NCBI GenBank assembly: GCA_017935185.1
Contig: JAGBIC010000002.1
Coordinates: 28,943 to 92,942 of the forward strand
Source of the DNA: Alistipes sp.
GTDB lineage: Bacteria; Bacteroidota; Bacteroidia; Bacteroidales; Rikenellaceae
Reading direction: 5' to 3'
DNA length: 64,000 nucleotides
The notes below the pieces were generated by a model. It made no database searches and was not told the origin of the DNA. It saw only the letters and a program-made list of their open reading frames with translations. Shown piece after piece: positions 1 to 8,588 of this stretch. Every line of letters begins with the position of its first letter. Within the stretch, counting starts at the first letter, position 1. The translations under genes were made by a program, and so were the position numbers.

Positions 1-1541
1 TACACAGACTTGTACTTAAAGCCTATTTAGGTCCTTTGGTGATGACCTTTTTCATCGTCACATTCGTGTTGATGATGAACTTCGTGTGGCGATATATAGA
101 CGAGTTGGTGGGCAAAGGTCTTGACGCCGGCGTAATTATCGAGCTTATCTGCTACGCCACCATCAACATGATTCCGCTGGGCTTGCCGCTTGCGTTGCTT
201 TTGGCCGCCATCATGACCATGGGTAATCTGGGTGAAAATTTCGAGCTTCAGGCCATGAAGTCGGCAGGAATGTCACTCATGCGCATTATGCGACCACTCA
301 TAGTAGTCACAATCTTCATGTCGATAGGCAGTTTCTTTTTGGTAAACAACCTTGTACCCTTTGCCAACAAAAGAATGTTGACAATCATATATGACATTCG
401 TCGCCAAAAGCAAGTTCTCGAATTCCAAGACGGACTCTTTTTCAACGGCATCGACGACATGAGCATACGCGTTGAGCATCAGGACCCCGTATCGGGACTT
501 CTGCACAACGTACTCATCTACGACAACCGTTCAAGCGGAAGCACTACAACCACACTCGCCGAAAAGGGTTATATCCGCCTCTCTGACGACAAAAAATTCT
601 TACTCGTAACACTCTACAACGGCGAGAATTACCAACAAACGCGTAACAGGGATTGGTATACAAAGAACGCCATGCGCCGCGATAGATTCGACGTGCAGGA
701 TGCCACCATACCTATGGAGGGTTTCGACTTCCAGCGCACCGACGACAACAACAGCATGGCCAACAATTCCCAGACAAAGAATCTGGCGGAATTGCAGTTC
801 GATATTGACTCTTTGGATAGAATGGTCGATGAGAATACCGCAAAATCGTATGAGCCGTTACTGAAGGACCATATCTTCACTCGTGATATACAGGTATTGA
901 AAATTGCCGACTCCCTGCGCATAGACAAATCGCTTTATCGCGATGCAAGGATTCTCGACTCGCTCAACGCCAAGACCACACGAGGGAAAAGTCAGGTATG
1001 GAATACAGCCCATTCGGTGGCGGTAAACTCACGTAGCTCATTCTCGCTCGACGAGAGTGCCGCAAAAGAGTCACTTAACCAACTATACCGCAGCAAAAAC
1101 GACTGGCACCGAAAACTCGCCCTGCCAATATCGGTGATAATCTTCTTCCTTATCGGTGCGCCGCTGGGTGCAATCATCCGCAAGGGTGGTTTGGGCACTC
1201 CTATTGTGATATCGGTAATCTTCTTCGTAATTTACTATGTAATCAGCCTTTCGGGCGAAAAGATGGCCAAAGAGGGAACATGGAGTTCAATGATGGGAAT
1301 GTGGATATCCACGTTTGTATTAACACCGGTAGCCATATATCTCCTCATAAAGGCCACCAACGACTCATCGCTACTCGACACCGATTGGTATCACGACAAA
1401 TTCAAGGAGATAAAGCAGAAGATTGACCCATACTGGCTTCCCGTAAAACACCGCATCACTGCCACAACCGCATGGCAGAGATTTAGCAGCGTATGCAGCC
1501 GTATGGCTACTAAACTCAAAACGAAAAAGGCAAAATCATGA
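1..1541 (+). CDS. LptF/LptG-family permease, 5' end outside window
   Basis: Membrane subunit of the lipopolysaccharide export ABC transporter (LptB2FG), which extracts LPS from the inner membrane. The reading frame is open from base 3, and the residues before the first possible start (a TTG at 36) continue a family-like N-terminus, so the true start lies upstream of the window. Three hydrophobic segments sit near the N-terminus (VMTFFIVTFVLMMNF, then two more by about residue 115). A long soluble periplasmic region follows, then three C-terminal membrane segments from about residue 360, the classic YjgP/YjgQ layout. It overlaps fmt by 4 bases (ATGA), so the two are translationally coupled. 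LptF versus LptG cannot be decided from this sequence. The matching ATPase gene lptB is at 53.5 kb. Confidence 0.9.
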   Translation, partial: HRLVLKAYLGPLVMTFFIVTFVLMMNFVWRYIDELVGKGLDAGVIIELICYATINMIPLGLPLALLLAAIMTMGNLGENFELQAMKSAGMSLMRIMRPLIVVTIFMSIGSFFLVNNLVPFANKRMLTIIYDIRRQKQVLEFQDGLFFNGIDDMSIRVEHQDPVSGLLHNVLIYDNRSSGSTTTTLAEKGYIRLSDDKKFLLVTLYNGENYQQTRNRDWYTKNAMRRDRFDVQDATIPMEGFDFQRTDDNNSMANNSQTKNLAELQFDIDSLDRMVDENTAKSYEPLLKDHIFTRDIQVLKIADSLRIDKSLYRDARILDSLNAKTTRGKSQVWNTAHSVAVNSRSSFSLDESAAKESLNQLYRSKNDWHRKLALPISVIIFFLIGAPLGAIIRKGGLGTPIVISVIFFVIYYVISLSGEKMAKEGTWSSMMGMWISTFVLTPVAIYLLIKATNDSSLLDTDWYHDKFKEIKQKIDPYWLPVKHRITATTAWQRFSSVCSRMATKLKTKKAKS

Positions 1542-2503
1542 TAGGAAAAGATCTACGCATAGTTTTCATGGGCACACCCGAATTTGCCGTGGCCTCGTTG
1601 CGCCGCCTTGTGGAGGAGGGGTATAACATCGTTGCAGTAGTCACCACTCCCGACAAACCCGCCGGCCGAGGACAGAAAATCCACGAGAGCGATGTTAAAG
1701 TTGCTGCCCGAGAATTGGGCCTACCCATTTTGCAGCCCGAGAAGTTGCGCGACCCCGAATTTGTGGCCGCCATGCAGGAGTTAAAGCCCGATTTGGGGAT
1801 TGTGATTGCCTTCCGCATGTTGCCCGAAATTATCTGGGCAATGCCCAAATATGGAACATTCAACCTTCACGCCTCGTTGTTGCCGCAATATCGTGGTGCT
1901 GCACCCATAAATTGGGCAATTATCAATGGCGAGAAGGAGACGGGTATAACCACATTCCTGTTGAACCACGAGATAGATAAAGGTGCAATAGTAGGGCAGC
2001 AGCGCATGCCGATTCTGCCCGAAGACAACATCGGCACGATGTACGACAAGCTTATGACGGCTGGCTGCGATTTGGTCGTCGACACTGTCGAGCGCATTGC
2101 CGCGCAAGACTTTACCCCCATAGAGCAGATGCATATTGACGAAGCCACCCTCAAGCCCGCACCAAAGATTTTCAAGGAGGATTGCCGCATAGATTGGTCG
2201 TGGGAGGGCGAGCGTATCATCAACTTCGTCCGTGGACTTTCACCATATCCCGCCGCATGGACACCCATGCTCCTCAATGGCGAGGAGAGGGGCTCTGCAA
2301 AGATTTTCCACGCTACGTTTACCCGTCACCAGCACACCGAGCCTCTTGGCTCAATACACACCGACGGTAAGGGCCACATGGAGGTCGCCTGCTCCGATGG
2401 TTGGATAACCATCCACGAACTTCAGGTGGCAGGCAAACGCCGCATGGCAACGCGCGACCTGCTGCTGGGATTCCGAGATATCGAAGATTACACGTTGATG
2501 TAG
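1538..2503 (+). CDS. fmt: Methionyl-tRNA formyltransferase
   Basis: Formylates Met-tRNAi using 10-formyl-tetrahydrofolate for translation initiation. The 321 residues match the family length. The N-terminal formyltransferase fold shows FMGTPEFAVASL, the folate-binding and catalytic segment NLHASLLPQYRGAAPINWAI (Asn and His of the catalytic set) and the later Asp in the HEIDKGAIVGQ segment. The C-terminal tRNA-binding domain follows from about residue 210. The ATG overlaps the TGA of the permease gene. A strong hairpin follows at once, so this closes the operon. Confidence 0.97.
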   Translation: MIGKDLRIVFMGTPEFAVASLRRLVEEGYNIVAVVTTPDKPAGRGQKIHESDVKVAARELGLPILQPEKLRDPEFVAAMQELKPDLGIVIAFRMLPEIIWAMPKYGTFNLHASLLPQYRGAAPINWAIINGEKETGITTFLLNHEIDKGAIVGQQRMPILPEDNIGTMYDKLMTAGCDLVVDTVERIAAQDFTPIEQMHIDEATLKPAPKIFKEDCRIDWSWEGERIINFVRGLSPYPAAWTPMLLNGEERGSAKIFHATFTRHQHTEPLGSIHTDGKGHMEVACSDGWITIHELQVAGKRRMATRDLLLGFRDIEDYTLM

Positions 2504-2507
2504 ACAC

Positions 2508-2545
2508 AAAAATGGCCTCCACACATATCCTGGAGGCCATTTTTA
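2508..2545. terminator. Bidirectional intrinsic terminator
   Basis: An inverted repeat AAAAATGGCCTCCA / TGGAGGCCATTTTT with a 9-base loop lies between convergent fmt and the subtilase gene. T-runs on both strands allow it to serve both. Confidence 0.9.
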
Positions 2546-2548
2546 TAT

Positions 2549-3985
2549 CTATTCCAGCTCTTTGCCCATCTGTAAGGCTTTTTGGAAATCGGGGACACCG
2601 TAACCCCATATATTATTAGGGTCATCGGCCTTACTTCCACTACGCCTTATAATATCCATAATCTCGAATGCCGTAAGGTTTGGCAACGCCTGCCACAGAC
2701 AAGCCACCATACCACACAACACGGGTGTTGAGAAAGATGTTCCCACCTTAAACTGTACCTTACCGTCATTTCCCACACCATTGAGAGCCTCACTCAACAC
2801 ATCGGGCTTGATGCGACCATCATACGAGCCACCTCGTGACGAGAAAAACAGCACATCTGTATCTTTGTCAAGCGCCGTTTCGGACTTCTTATTCCTATCA
2901 CCATCAACCATTTTTGCCACGGCTCCAACAGCCAAAACATTATCAGAATCGGCCGGCACAACTATGGTAGTCAAAATACCTTCACCGCTATTTCCTGCAC
3001 CATTACACAATATCATACCTTTTGCCGCCATCATTGAGGCCGAACGAGAGATGAGATGGGTGCGCCCGTCACGCTCCCACGATGGAATAGCGACACGAGG
3101 TTCGCCAAACGACTCGTAACCCAATGATGAATTTATAATATCGACACCGACACTATCGGCAAACTCTACTGCCGCAGCCCAATAATCCTCCTCGACAGGC
3201 TGCTCCGATGTATTGTCTTCGGTCACCATCAGCCAATAAGAGGCTTCGGGAGCTGTGCCGACCATCACATTTGGTTCATTGGCCATCATACATGACGCAA
3301 CCGTCAGTCCGTGATCTGCCTTCATATCATACACCGAAACATCGGGTGCGACATAATTCATCGTGCCGAGTATTCTCTCGCCACTCACAAAATCTATTCT
3401 ATCCTGATTATTGAATCCGCCATCCAGCACAGCTATCACCACGCCCTTGCCACGATATCCCGCATCATGCAAAGCCACACCATTGAGTTTGTTGATATGG
3501 CCTTGACCTCTACCATAAAAATCTTTACCTTTGGGATTTTCCGCCACAGGCAATGGGGTAGAGGCTCGCTCCTTCTCACAATAATCGACGGGCTTACGAT
3601 ATCGAGCCACCTGCTCCACCTTTTTCACAAAGGGCAAACATTCAATACGCTGCAATAGGGTCGTATCCTCACACTGCACAACAACAGTATTATTCCATTT
3701 GCTGCGCAGGATAACCGACAACCCCTCCGACTCAATCTCAGCTATATATTTGGGATTCACAGGCACATCTGTTGCATCCACCCCAACACCCTGACGCGCT
3801 CTGCGCTCCAACGCCCGCTCGGAGAGGAATTTTTCGGGATGGCGAAGCTGACGTTCTACTTTTGAACCCTTATCCTTTAGCCATATACGATATTTATAAT
3901 ATGGCACAAAATCGTTGTCGGCGCCAGCATACGCCGCACCAAACAACAAGGTGAAACCAGATACTAACAATAAGATTTTTTTCAT
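2549..3985 (-). CDS. Secreted S8-family (subtilisin-like) serine peptidase
   Basis: Exported serine protease of 478 residues. The start was taken at 3985 because MKKILLLVSG begins a clean signal peptide (cleavage probably after AAYA, residue 20). The longer in-frame start at 4072 would lie upstream of the promoter. A pro-region of about 150 residues precedes the catalytic domain. Triad residues are visible: Asp188 (VLDGG), His225 (ADHGLTVAS) and Ser417 (GTSFSTP), with the oxyanion Asn in NGAGNSGEG near 332. There is no obvious C-terminal sorting domain. It is a single-gene unit with its own promoter (4030-4062) and a shared terminator. The substrate is unknown. Confidence 0.93.
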   Translation of the reverse strand: MKKILLLVSGFTLLFGAAYAGADNDFVPYYKYRIWLKDKGSKVERQLRHPEKFLSERALERRARQGVGVDATDVPVNPKYIAEIESEGLSVILRSKWNNTVVVQCEDTTLLQRIECLPFVKKVEQVARYRKPVDYCEKERASTPLPVAENPKGKDFYGRGQGHINKLNGVALHDAGYRGKGVVIAVLDGGFNNQDRIDFVSGERILGTMNYVAPDVSVYDMKADHGLTVASCMMANEPNVMVGTAPEASYWLMVTEDNTSEQPVEEDYWAAAVEFADSVGVDIINSSLGYESFGEPRVAIPSWERDGRTHLISRSASMMAAKGMILCNGAGNSGEGILTTIVVPADSDNVLAVGAVAKMVDGDRNKKSETALDKDTDVLFFSSRGGSYDGRIKPDVLSEALNGVGNDGKVQFKVGTSFSTPVLCGMVACLWQALPNLTAFEIMDIIRRSGSKADDPNNIWGYGVPDFQKALQMGKELE

Positions 3986-4029
3986 AATAATACCACTAAA
4001 ATTAAACTCTGTCGAAAAGCTTTCCAGTA

Positions 4030-4062
4030 CAAATTTAAGAAAATAAAAAGCAAAAATGCAAA
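4030..4062 (-). promoter_or_regulatory. Bacteroidota-type promoter for the subtilase gene
   Basis: On the minus strand TTTG (4059-4062), a 21-base spacer and TAAATTTG (4030-4037) match the Bacteroidota -33/-7 consensus, about 45 bases before the chosen start. Confidence 0.7.
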
Positions 4063-4135
4063 CAAAAAGCACCTAAATTTTCACCTAAATCGGGGGGGGG
4101 TAACTTGGTGATTTTCAAATATTTGCATAAAATAA

Positions 4136-4172
4136 AAAAATCTCTCGCCAAACAATTCGACAAGAGATTTTT
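4136..4172. terminator. Intrinsic terminator downstream of glycerol-1-phosphate dehydrogenase
   Basis: AAAAATCTCT / AGAGATTTTT inverted repeat with an A-rich side giving a U-run on the minus strand. It ends the mgsA-egsA unit. Confidence 0.75.
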
Positions 4173-4213
4173 GCATTATGATCGGCAAAGGCCGACTATC
4201 GTTTTTCTATCGG

Positions 4214-5560
4214 TTACTTGACCTCCCAAACACCACCTCGGCCAAACACGCCATCTACCCATGTATCGAGCAGGCCTGCACGCAAACCCAGATCCATCAT
4301 ATTGTAACGGCGGCGGATATGGCGTACAAAGGGCACATCGGCGAGCATCTGCGCCTTTGATATTCCTACATCTTCGGGCTTGGTGGGAGCTCCTACAATC
4401 GACAGATAGCGATACATCTCGTCATAGGTGTAGCACTGCGCCTGAAGTCGTGCTTTAAGCTCCGGCCAACCCTCTTTCACCACAGTAAGTTGGCGGCGTA
4501 CCTCATCTTTATCGCCATATTTGGCCATAACCTCATTTATACCTAGCTCGGCATAGGGTAGACCCTCAAACAACTGCTCGGCCTCACGGCGCACTTCATC
4601 GGCACTCTTCCATGCTGCCACCGCCGCATCAACATCGAGCTGCGAGAAATCGCTCTTATACATCTGGTCAAACATGGCACACATACACAATGCTCCCACA
4701 CTCACCTGAAAGCCATGCGATGGGGTCACACCGTTATACGTATGGTTACGCATATTCCACAAGTGGCTGAACAAATGTTCGGTACACGACGCAGGACGCG
4801 ACGAGCGAGCCGTCTGCATAGCAAAGCCACTCAACATCAAGCCCTCAACAAACGGAGCTATGGCCTCGGGTCGGAGAGCTGCAACACCCTCGGGGTCGGA
4901 GAGCGCCTGCTTGAGAGTGTCTTGCGAGATATGCCACGCCTCATCATGAATAGGCTCAACACCAATAAAATCGGATATAATCCACTCGGCACCTGAGGGA
5001 ATCTTCGCCGCCAAATCGGCATAACCTGCGGCAGTCATCTCGGCAGGAGCTTTCGCCATAACATCCACATCGGCCAAAATAGCTTTGGGAGCAGGGCAGG
5101 TAAAGGTCTGCTTCATGGTTTTATAGGTGATAGATGCGCCAAACGACGAATATCCATCCACCGATGCAGCCGTAGCCACACACATATAAGGGCGATTCTG
5201 ATGGTGCGAACAGAGCTTGCACAAATCGTTTATTGTACCCGAGCCGACAGCCACAGCAACGGCATTGCACGATGCAAGATGCTCATCGAGCATCTCGATA
5301 AATTTCCACTCGGCATGAAGGTGCGGATCGGTAAAAATATAGGGCTCCTCACACTCAACACCTGCTTGCTGAAGATAGGCATATACAGCCTGACCTGCGG
5401 CCCGCCAAGTATTCTCATCAGCCACAACAAGAGCTGTTGCTCCAGGGAATTGCTCCTTAAACATCGAGGGCACACGATCAAGAATGTCAATACCGATCTC
5501 CATGGCTGCGGTGTCGGTCGCAGCGGCCAAAGCCTTGGCTATTTGTTGGTTACTATTCAT
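4214..5560 (-). CDS. egsA: sn-glycerol-1-phosphate dehydrogenase (AraM/EgsA family)
   Basis: Predicted NAD(P)H-dependent reduction of dihydroxyacetone phosphate to sn-glycerol-1-phosphate. It belongs to the iron-type alcohol dehydrogenase superfamily, the enzyme type known from archaea and from B. subtilis AraM/EgsA. The nucleotide-binding motif VAVGSGTINDLCK is at about 103-115. Likely metal ligands are Asp182 (GYADLAAK), His262 (CTEHLFSH) and His282 (PSHGFQV). At 448 residues it is somewhat longer than B. subtilis AraM because of the C-terminal part. It lies 27 bases downstream of mgsA on the same strand, so both enzymes of this unit use the same substrate. A broader polyol dehydrogenase role is possible. 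Confidence 0.85.
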   Translation of the reverse strand: MNSNQQIAKALAAATDTAAMEIGIDILDRVPSMFKEQFPGATALVVADENTWRAAGQAVYAYLQQAGVECEEPYIFTDPHLHAEWKFIEMLDEHLASCNAVAVAVGSGTINDLCKLCSHHQNRPYMCVATAASVDGYSSFGASITYKTMKQTFTCPAPKAILADVDVMAKAPAEMTAAGYADLAAKIPSGAEWIISDFIGVEPIHDEAWHISQDTLKQALSDPEGVAALRPEAIAPFVEGLMLSGFAMQTARSSRPASCTEHLFSHLWNMRNHTYNGVTPSHGFQVSVGALCMCAMFDQMYKSDFSQLDVDAAVAAWKSADEVRREAEQLFEGLPYAELGINEVMAKYGDKDEVRRQLTVVKEGWPELKARLQAQCYTYDEMYRYLSIVGAPTKPEDVGISKAQMLADVPFVRHIRRRYNMMDLGLRAGLLDTWVDGVFGRGGVWEVK

Positions 5561-5587
5561 ATCACACTGTTTAGGTTGTTGTTTCTC

Positions 5588-6061
5588 TTATTTAAGATTA
5601 CGTTCGATATATGATGTATAATCCTTCAGAACAGGGGTATAATCTTCGTGAGCCATAAGCGGTGACGAAATCAAAAAATCGGCAGACGAGCGATTGATAG
5701 CCGACGGCACATTGTACAGCGTAGCCAAACGCAGCAGAGCTTTGACATCCACATCGTGGGGCTGTGCCGACATAGGATCCCAGAAGAAAATCAACATATC
5801 TATCTCGCCATTGGCAATCATCGACCCCAGCTGCTGATCGCCACCAAGCGGGCCCGACTTCAACATAGTTATATCAAAACGTGAATTTGCAGCCTCCTTG
5901 CTGCGACGAGCCATAAGGGTTTCAGCCACAATACGGCCTGTTGTTCCCGTACAAATCAAACGATGAGAGAGTAGTTTCTCCCAATTCCATGCCACCCACT
6001 CGGCCAAGTCGCGCTTCATATTATCGTGGGCAACCAACGCTACGGTTAATCTTTTATCCAT
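5588..6061 (-). CDS. mgsA: Methylglyoxal synthase
   Basis: Converts dihydroxyacetone phosphate to methylglyoxal and phosphate, a bypass of lower glycolysis. The 157 residues are the usual length. Diagnostic segments are VALVAHDNMK at the N-terminus, TGTTGRI near 39-43, SGPLGGDQQ with the catalytic Asp75, and FFWDPMSAQPHD with Asp95 and His102. It is the first gene of a two-gene unit with egsA and is transcribed away from a YghZ-type reductase whose family can reduce methylglyoxal. A TATATTTG box on the minus strand (6120-6127) is the likely -7 element. Confidence 0.96.
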   Translation of the reverse strand: MDKRLTVALVAHDNMKRDLAEWVAWNWEKLLSHRLICTGTTGRIVAETLMARRSKEAANSRFDITMLKSGPLGGDQQLGSMIANGEIDMLIFFWDPMSAQPHDVDVKALLRLATLYNVPSAINRSSADFLISSPLMAHEDYTPVLKDYTSYIERNLK

Positions 6062-6119
6062 ATTTCATCCATTTTTAGAACTTTGCAAAATTTTATTCAC
6101 AAAGATCGTTTTCTACTTG

Positions 6120-6127
6120 CAAATATA
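6120..6127 (-). promoter_or_regulatory. Probable -7 element for mgsA
   Basis: TATATTTG on the minus strand, 59 bases before the mgsA start. No good TTTG at the expected distance was found, so the call rests on the -7 box alone. Confidence 0.45.
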
Positions 6128-6267
6128 GATATTATCAAGCCAAATTATTCGGCCGCAAGTCCCTTTTAACAATAATTTAATCATGCCCATAACAATATTC
6201 AGCCACCGCACTGCAAAGTTTCAAACTTTATGAGTCCTTATCAAGAGGCATATTACAATAATTTCCG

Positions 6268-6275
6268 TATATTTG
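6268..6275 (+). promoter_or_regulatory. -7 element for the aldo/keto reductase gene
   Basis: TATATTTG, 24 bases before the ATG at 6300. It fits TAnnTTTG; the -33 element is not clear. Confidence 0.55.
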
Positions 6276-6299
6276 TATTAACCAAAATTATCAAGCAAT

Positions 6300-7292
6300 A
6301 TGATCAATACCTCAACACCATACAAGGCAGCTGACGAGCGTTACGACAACCCCGACATCTTTATGCGCTGCGGCAACAGCGGAGTTCTGCTCCCAAAGGT
6401 AAGTCTCGGCTTTTGGCACAATTTCGGGGCTGATGCCCCCTTCGAGCGTAGCCGTGCAATTACCCGCTATGCCTTCGACCACGGTATAACACATTTCGAT
6501 CTTGCCAACAACTACGGGCCACCAAACGGCTCGGCAGAAGAGACTATGGGCAGATTGATGAACGAGGATTTCCGCCCTTATCGTGACGAACTTTTTATCG
6601 CCACCAAAGCAGGTTATGAGATGTGGCCGGGGCCCTATGGCAATTGGGGCTCACGCAAATATCTGATGGCAAGTCTCGACCAGAGCCTTAAAAGAATGAA
6701 TTTAGAGTATGTCGACCTCTTTTACAGCCATCGCTACGACCCCAACACACCACTCGAGGAGACCCTGCAAGCTCTGGCCGACATTGTTCGGGCGGGCAAA
6801 GCTCTTTATATCGGTATCTCACGATGGCCACTCGAAGCGCTGAAATTCGCCAACGACTATCTGCGCAGACAGAATATCCCCATTCTCATTTATCAGGGTC
6901 GCCTAAACATGCTCGACCGCGAGCCGCAAGAGGAGGGAATTCTGGATTATTGCGCCGAAAATGGCATAGGCTTTATCTCCTTCTCGCCTTTGGCGCAAGG
7001 ACTCTTGACAGACCGTTACCTGAACGACATCCCCACTGATTCAAGAATGTCTCGCAACAAGAGCCTTAAGCCAGAGTCTCTCACACCCGAACTGCTTGCC
7101 AAACTACGACGCCTTAACGATATAGCTGCGCAGCGCGGCGAAAGCCTTGCAGCAATGGCTTTGGCATGGATTTTAGAGCAAAAGGGTGTAACATCGGTGC
7201 TTGTCGGAGCAAGCTCGGTGGAGCAGTTGGCAACAAACATGCAATCGATACACTCTGCGCCCTTCAGCGAAGAACTACTCAACATCTTATAA
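6300..7292 (+). CDS. gpr: Aldo/keto reductase, YghZ (L-glyceraldehyde 3-phosphate reductase) type
   Basis: NADPH-dependent reductase. E. coli YghZ reduces L-glyceraldehyde 3-phosphate and methylglyoxal. The 330 residues form one TIM-barrel domain. Family features: LGFWHNFG, then HFDLANNYGPP with catalytic Asp and Tyr, KAGYEMWPGPYG with the catalytic Lys, YVDLFYSHR with the His, and a C-terminal cofactor segment SVLVGASSVEQL. The match to YghZ runs the whole length, so subfamily assignment is good, but substrate is inferred. It is divergent from mgsA-egsA, which suggests a shared role in handling DHAP and methylglyoxal. Confidence 0.88.
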   Translation: MINTSTPYKAADERYDNPDIFMRCGNSGVLLPKVSLGFWHNFGADAPFERSRAITRYAFDHGITHFDLANNYGPPNGSAEETMGRLMNEDFRPYRDELFIATKAGYEMWPGPYGNWGSRKYLMASLDQSLKRMNLEYVDLFYSHRYDPNTPLEETLQALADIVRAGKALYIGISRWPLEALKFANDYLRRQNIPILIYQGRLNMLDREPQEEGILDYCAENGIGFISFSPLAQGLLTDRYLNDIPTDSRMSRNKSLKPESLTPELLAKLRRLNDIAAQRGESLAAMALAWILEQKGVTSVLVGASSVEQLATNMQSIHSAPFSEELLNIL

Positions 7293-7295
7293 GAA

Positions 7296-7328
7296 AAAAC
7301 CCGCCCAGACTACTCAAGGCGGGATTTT
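7296..7328. terminator. Intrinsic terminator, convergent genes
   Basis: CCCGCC / GGCGGG stem with flanking A- and T-runs on both sides, between the reductase gene and the end of the DUF1015 gene. Confidence 0.8.
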
Positions 7329-7338
7329 TATGATAAAT

Positions 7339-8580
7339 CTACTCAAATGAGTGAATCACAACTCCGGAGCGCAACTTCGGCTCAAACCACGTTGTTTTGG
7401 GAGGCATGATATTACCCGTATCGGCGATATCGATCAGTTGCTGCATAGAGACAGGGTAGAGAGCAAAGGCAACTTTCATCTCGCCGCTATCCACTCGTGT
7501 TTTCAACTCGCCCAATCCGCGAATACCGCCAACGAAATCTATTCGCTTTGATGTTCTCAAGTCGCTAATACCCAAAATCTTATCAAGCACCAAATCCGAC
7601 AGCACGGTAACATCTAACACGCCAATGGGATCATTATCGTCATAAGTTCCCTCTTTGGCTGTCAAGCTATACCACTCGCCATCAAGATACATTGCAAAGT
7701 TGTGCAATGCTTGTGGGGTGTATATCTCCACACCCATATTCTCCACCTCAAACGACTCCTTCAAAGCCTCAAGCAACTGCTCTGATGAAAGGCCGTTCAA
7801 GTCGCGTACAACACGGTTATAGTCAATAATTCTCAATTGTGACGCAGGGAATGTTACAGCAAGGAAGTAGCAATACTCCTCATTGCCTGTATGGTTGGGA
7901 TTTGCCGCCATACACTCCTGACCAACTCGCGCTGCCGCAGCCGTACGATGATGACCATCAGCAACATACAAGGCAGGGATTTGAGAAAACAGTTCGGTCA
8001 GGCGATGATTTTTCTCGGCATCACGCACCACCCAGAAGTGGTGACCGAATCCGTCTGCGGCAGTAAAATCATAATCGGGCTCATTATTCTTAACCACCTG
8101 CTCGACAATAGCATTTACCTCATCATTATCGGGATATGTAAAGAATACCGGCTCGATGTTGGCCTTCTGATTACGCACATGAATCATTCTATCCTCCTCC
8201 TTGTCGGGGCGGGTCAGCTCATGCTTCTTGATTGCTCCCGAGAGATAATCCTCGAAATGGCAACACATGGCAATACCATACTGTGTACGACCACTCATGG
8301 TTTGTGCATAAACATAATAATGCTCCTGCTCATCCTGTTTGGGCCAACCACGCTCTTTCCACAAACGGAAATTCTCCATCGCCTTCTCGTAAACCTCCTG
8401 AGAGTGCTCATCGGCAATAGGCTCGAAATCAATCTCCGGCTTGATAATATGCAACAGCGAACGCTCGGTAGCCTCTGCCTTCGCCTCTTGAGAGTTCAAC
8501 ACATCGTAGGGGCGTGATGCCACTTCGGCAGCATACTCTTTCGGTGGACGTATTCCACAGAAGGGTTTGATTCTAACCAT
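7339..8580 (-). CDS. DUF1015 family protein, serine operon
   Basis: A 413-residue soluble protein of the DUF1015 family (N-terminus IKPFCGIRPP, central YVADGHHRTAAA). The biochemical function is not established. It lies 8 bases downstream of serA in a serC-serA-DUF1015 unit, an arrangement seen often in this phylum, which suggests a role tied to serine or phosphoserine metabolism. The ADGHHR motif resembles ParB/sulfiredoxin-like kinase motifs (my inference, including a possible serine-kinase-like activity). No signal peptide or membrane segment. Confidence 0.88.
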   Translation of the reverse strand: MVRIKPFCGIRPPKEYAAEVASRPYDVLNSQEAKAEATERSLLHIIKPEIDFEPIADEHSQEVYEKAMENFRLWKERGWPKQDEQEHYYVYAQTMSGRTQYGIAMCCHFEDYLSGAIKKHELTRPDKEEDRMIHVRNQKANIEPVFFTYPDNDEVNAIVEQVVKNNEPDYDFTAADGFGHHFWVVRDAEKNHRLTELFSQIPALYVADGHHRTAAAARVGQECMAANPNHTGNEEYCYFLAVTFPASQLRIIDYNRVVRDLNGLSSEQLLEALKESFEVENMGVEIYTPQALHNFAMYLDGEWYSLTAKEGTYDDNDPIGVLDVTVLSDLVLDKILGISDLRTSKRIDFVGGIRGLGELKTRVDSGEMKVAFALYPVSMQQLIDIADTGNIMPPKTTWFEPKLRSGVVIHSFE

Positions 8581-8588
8581 ATCTGATT

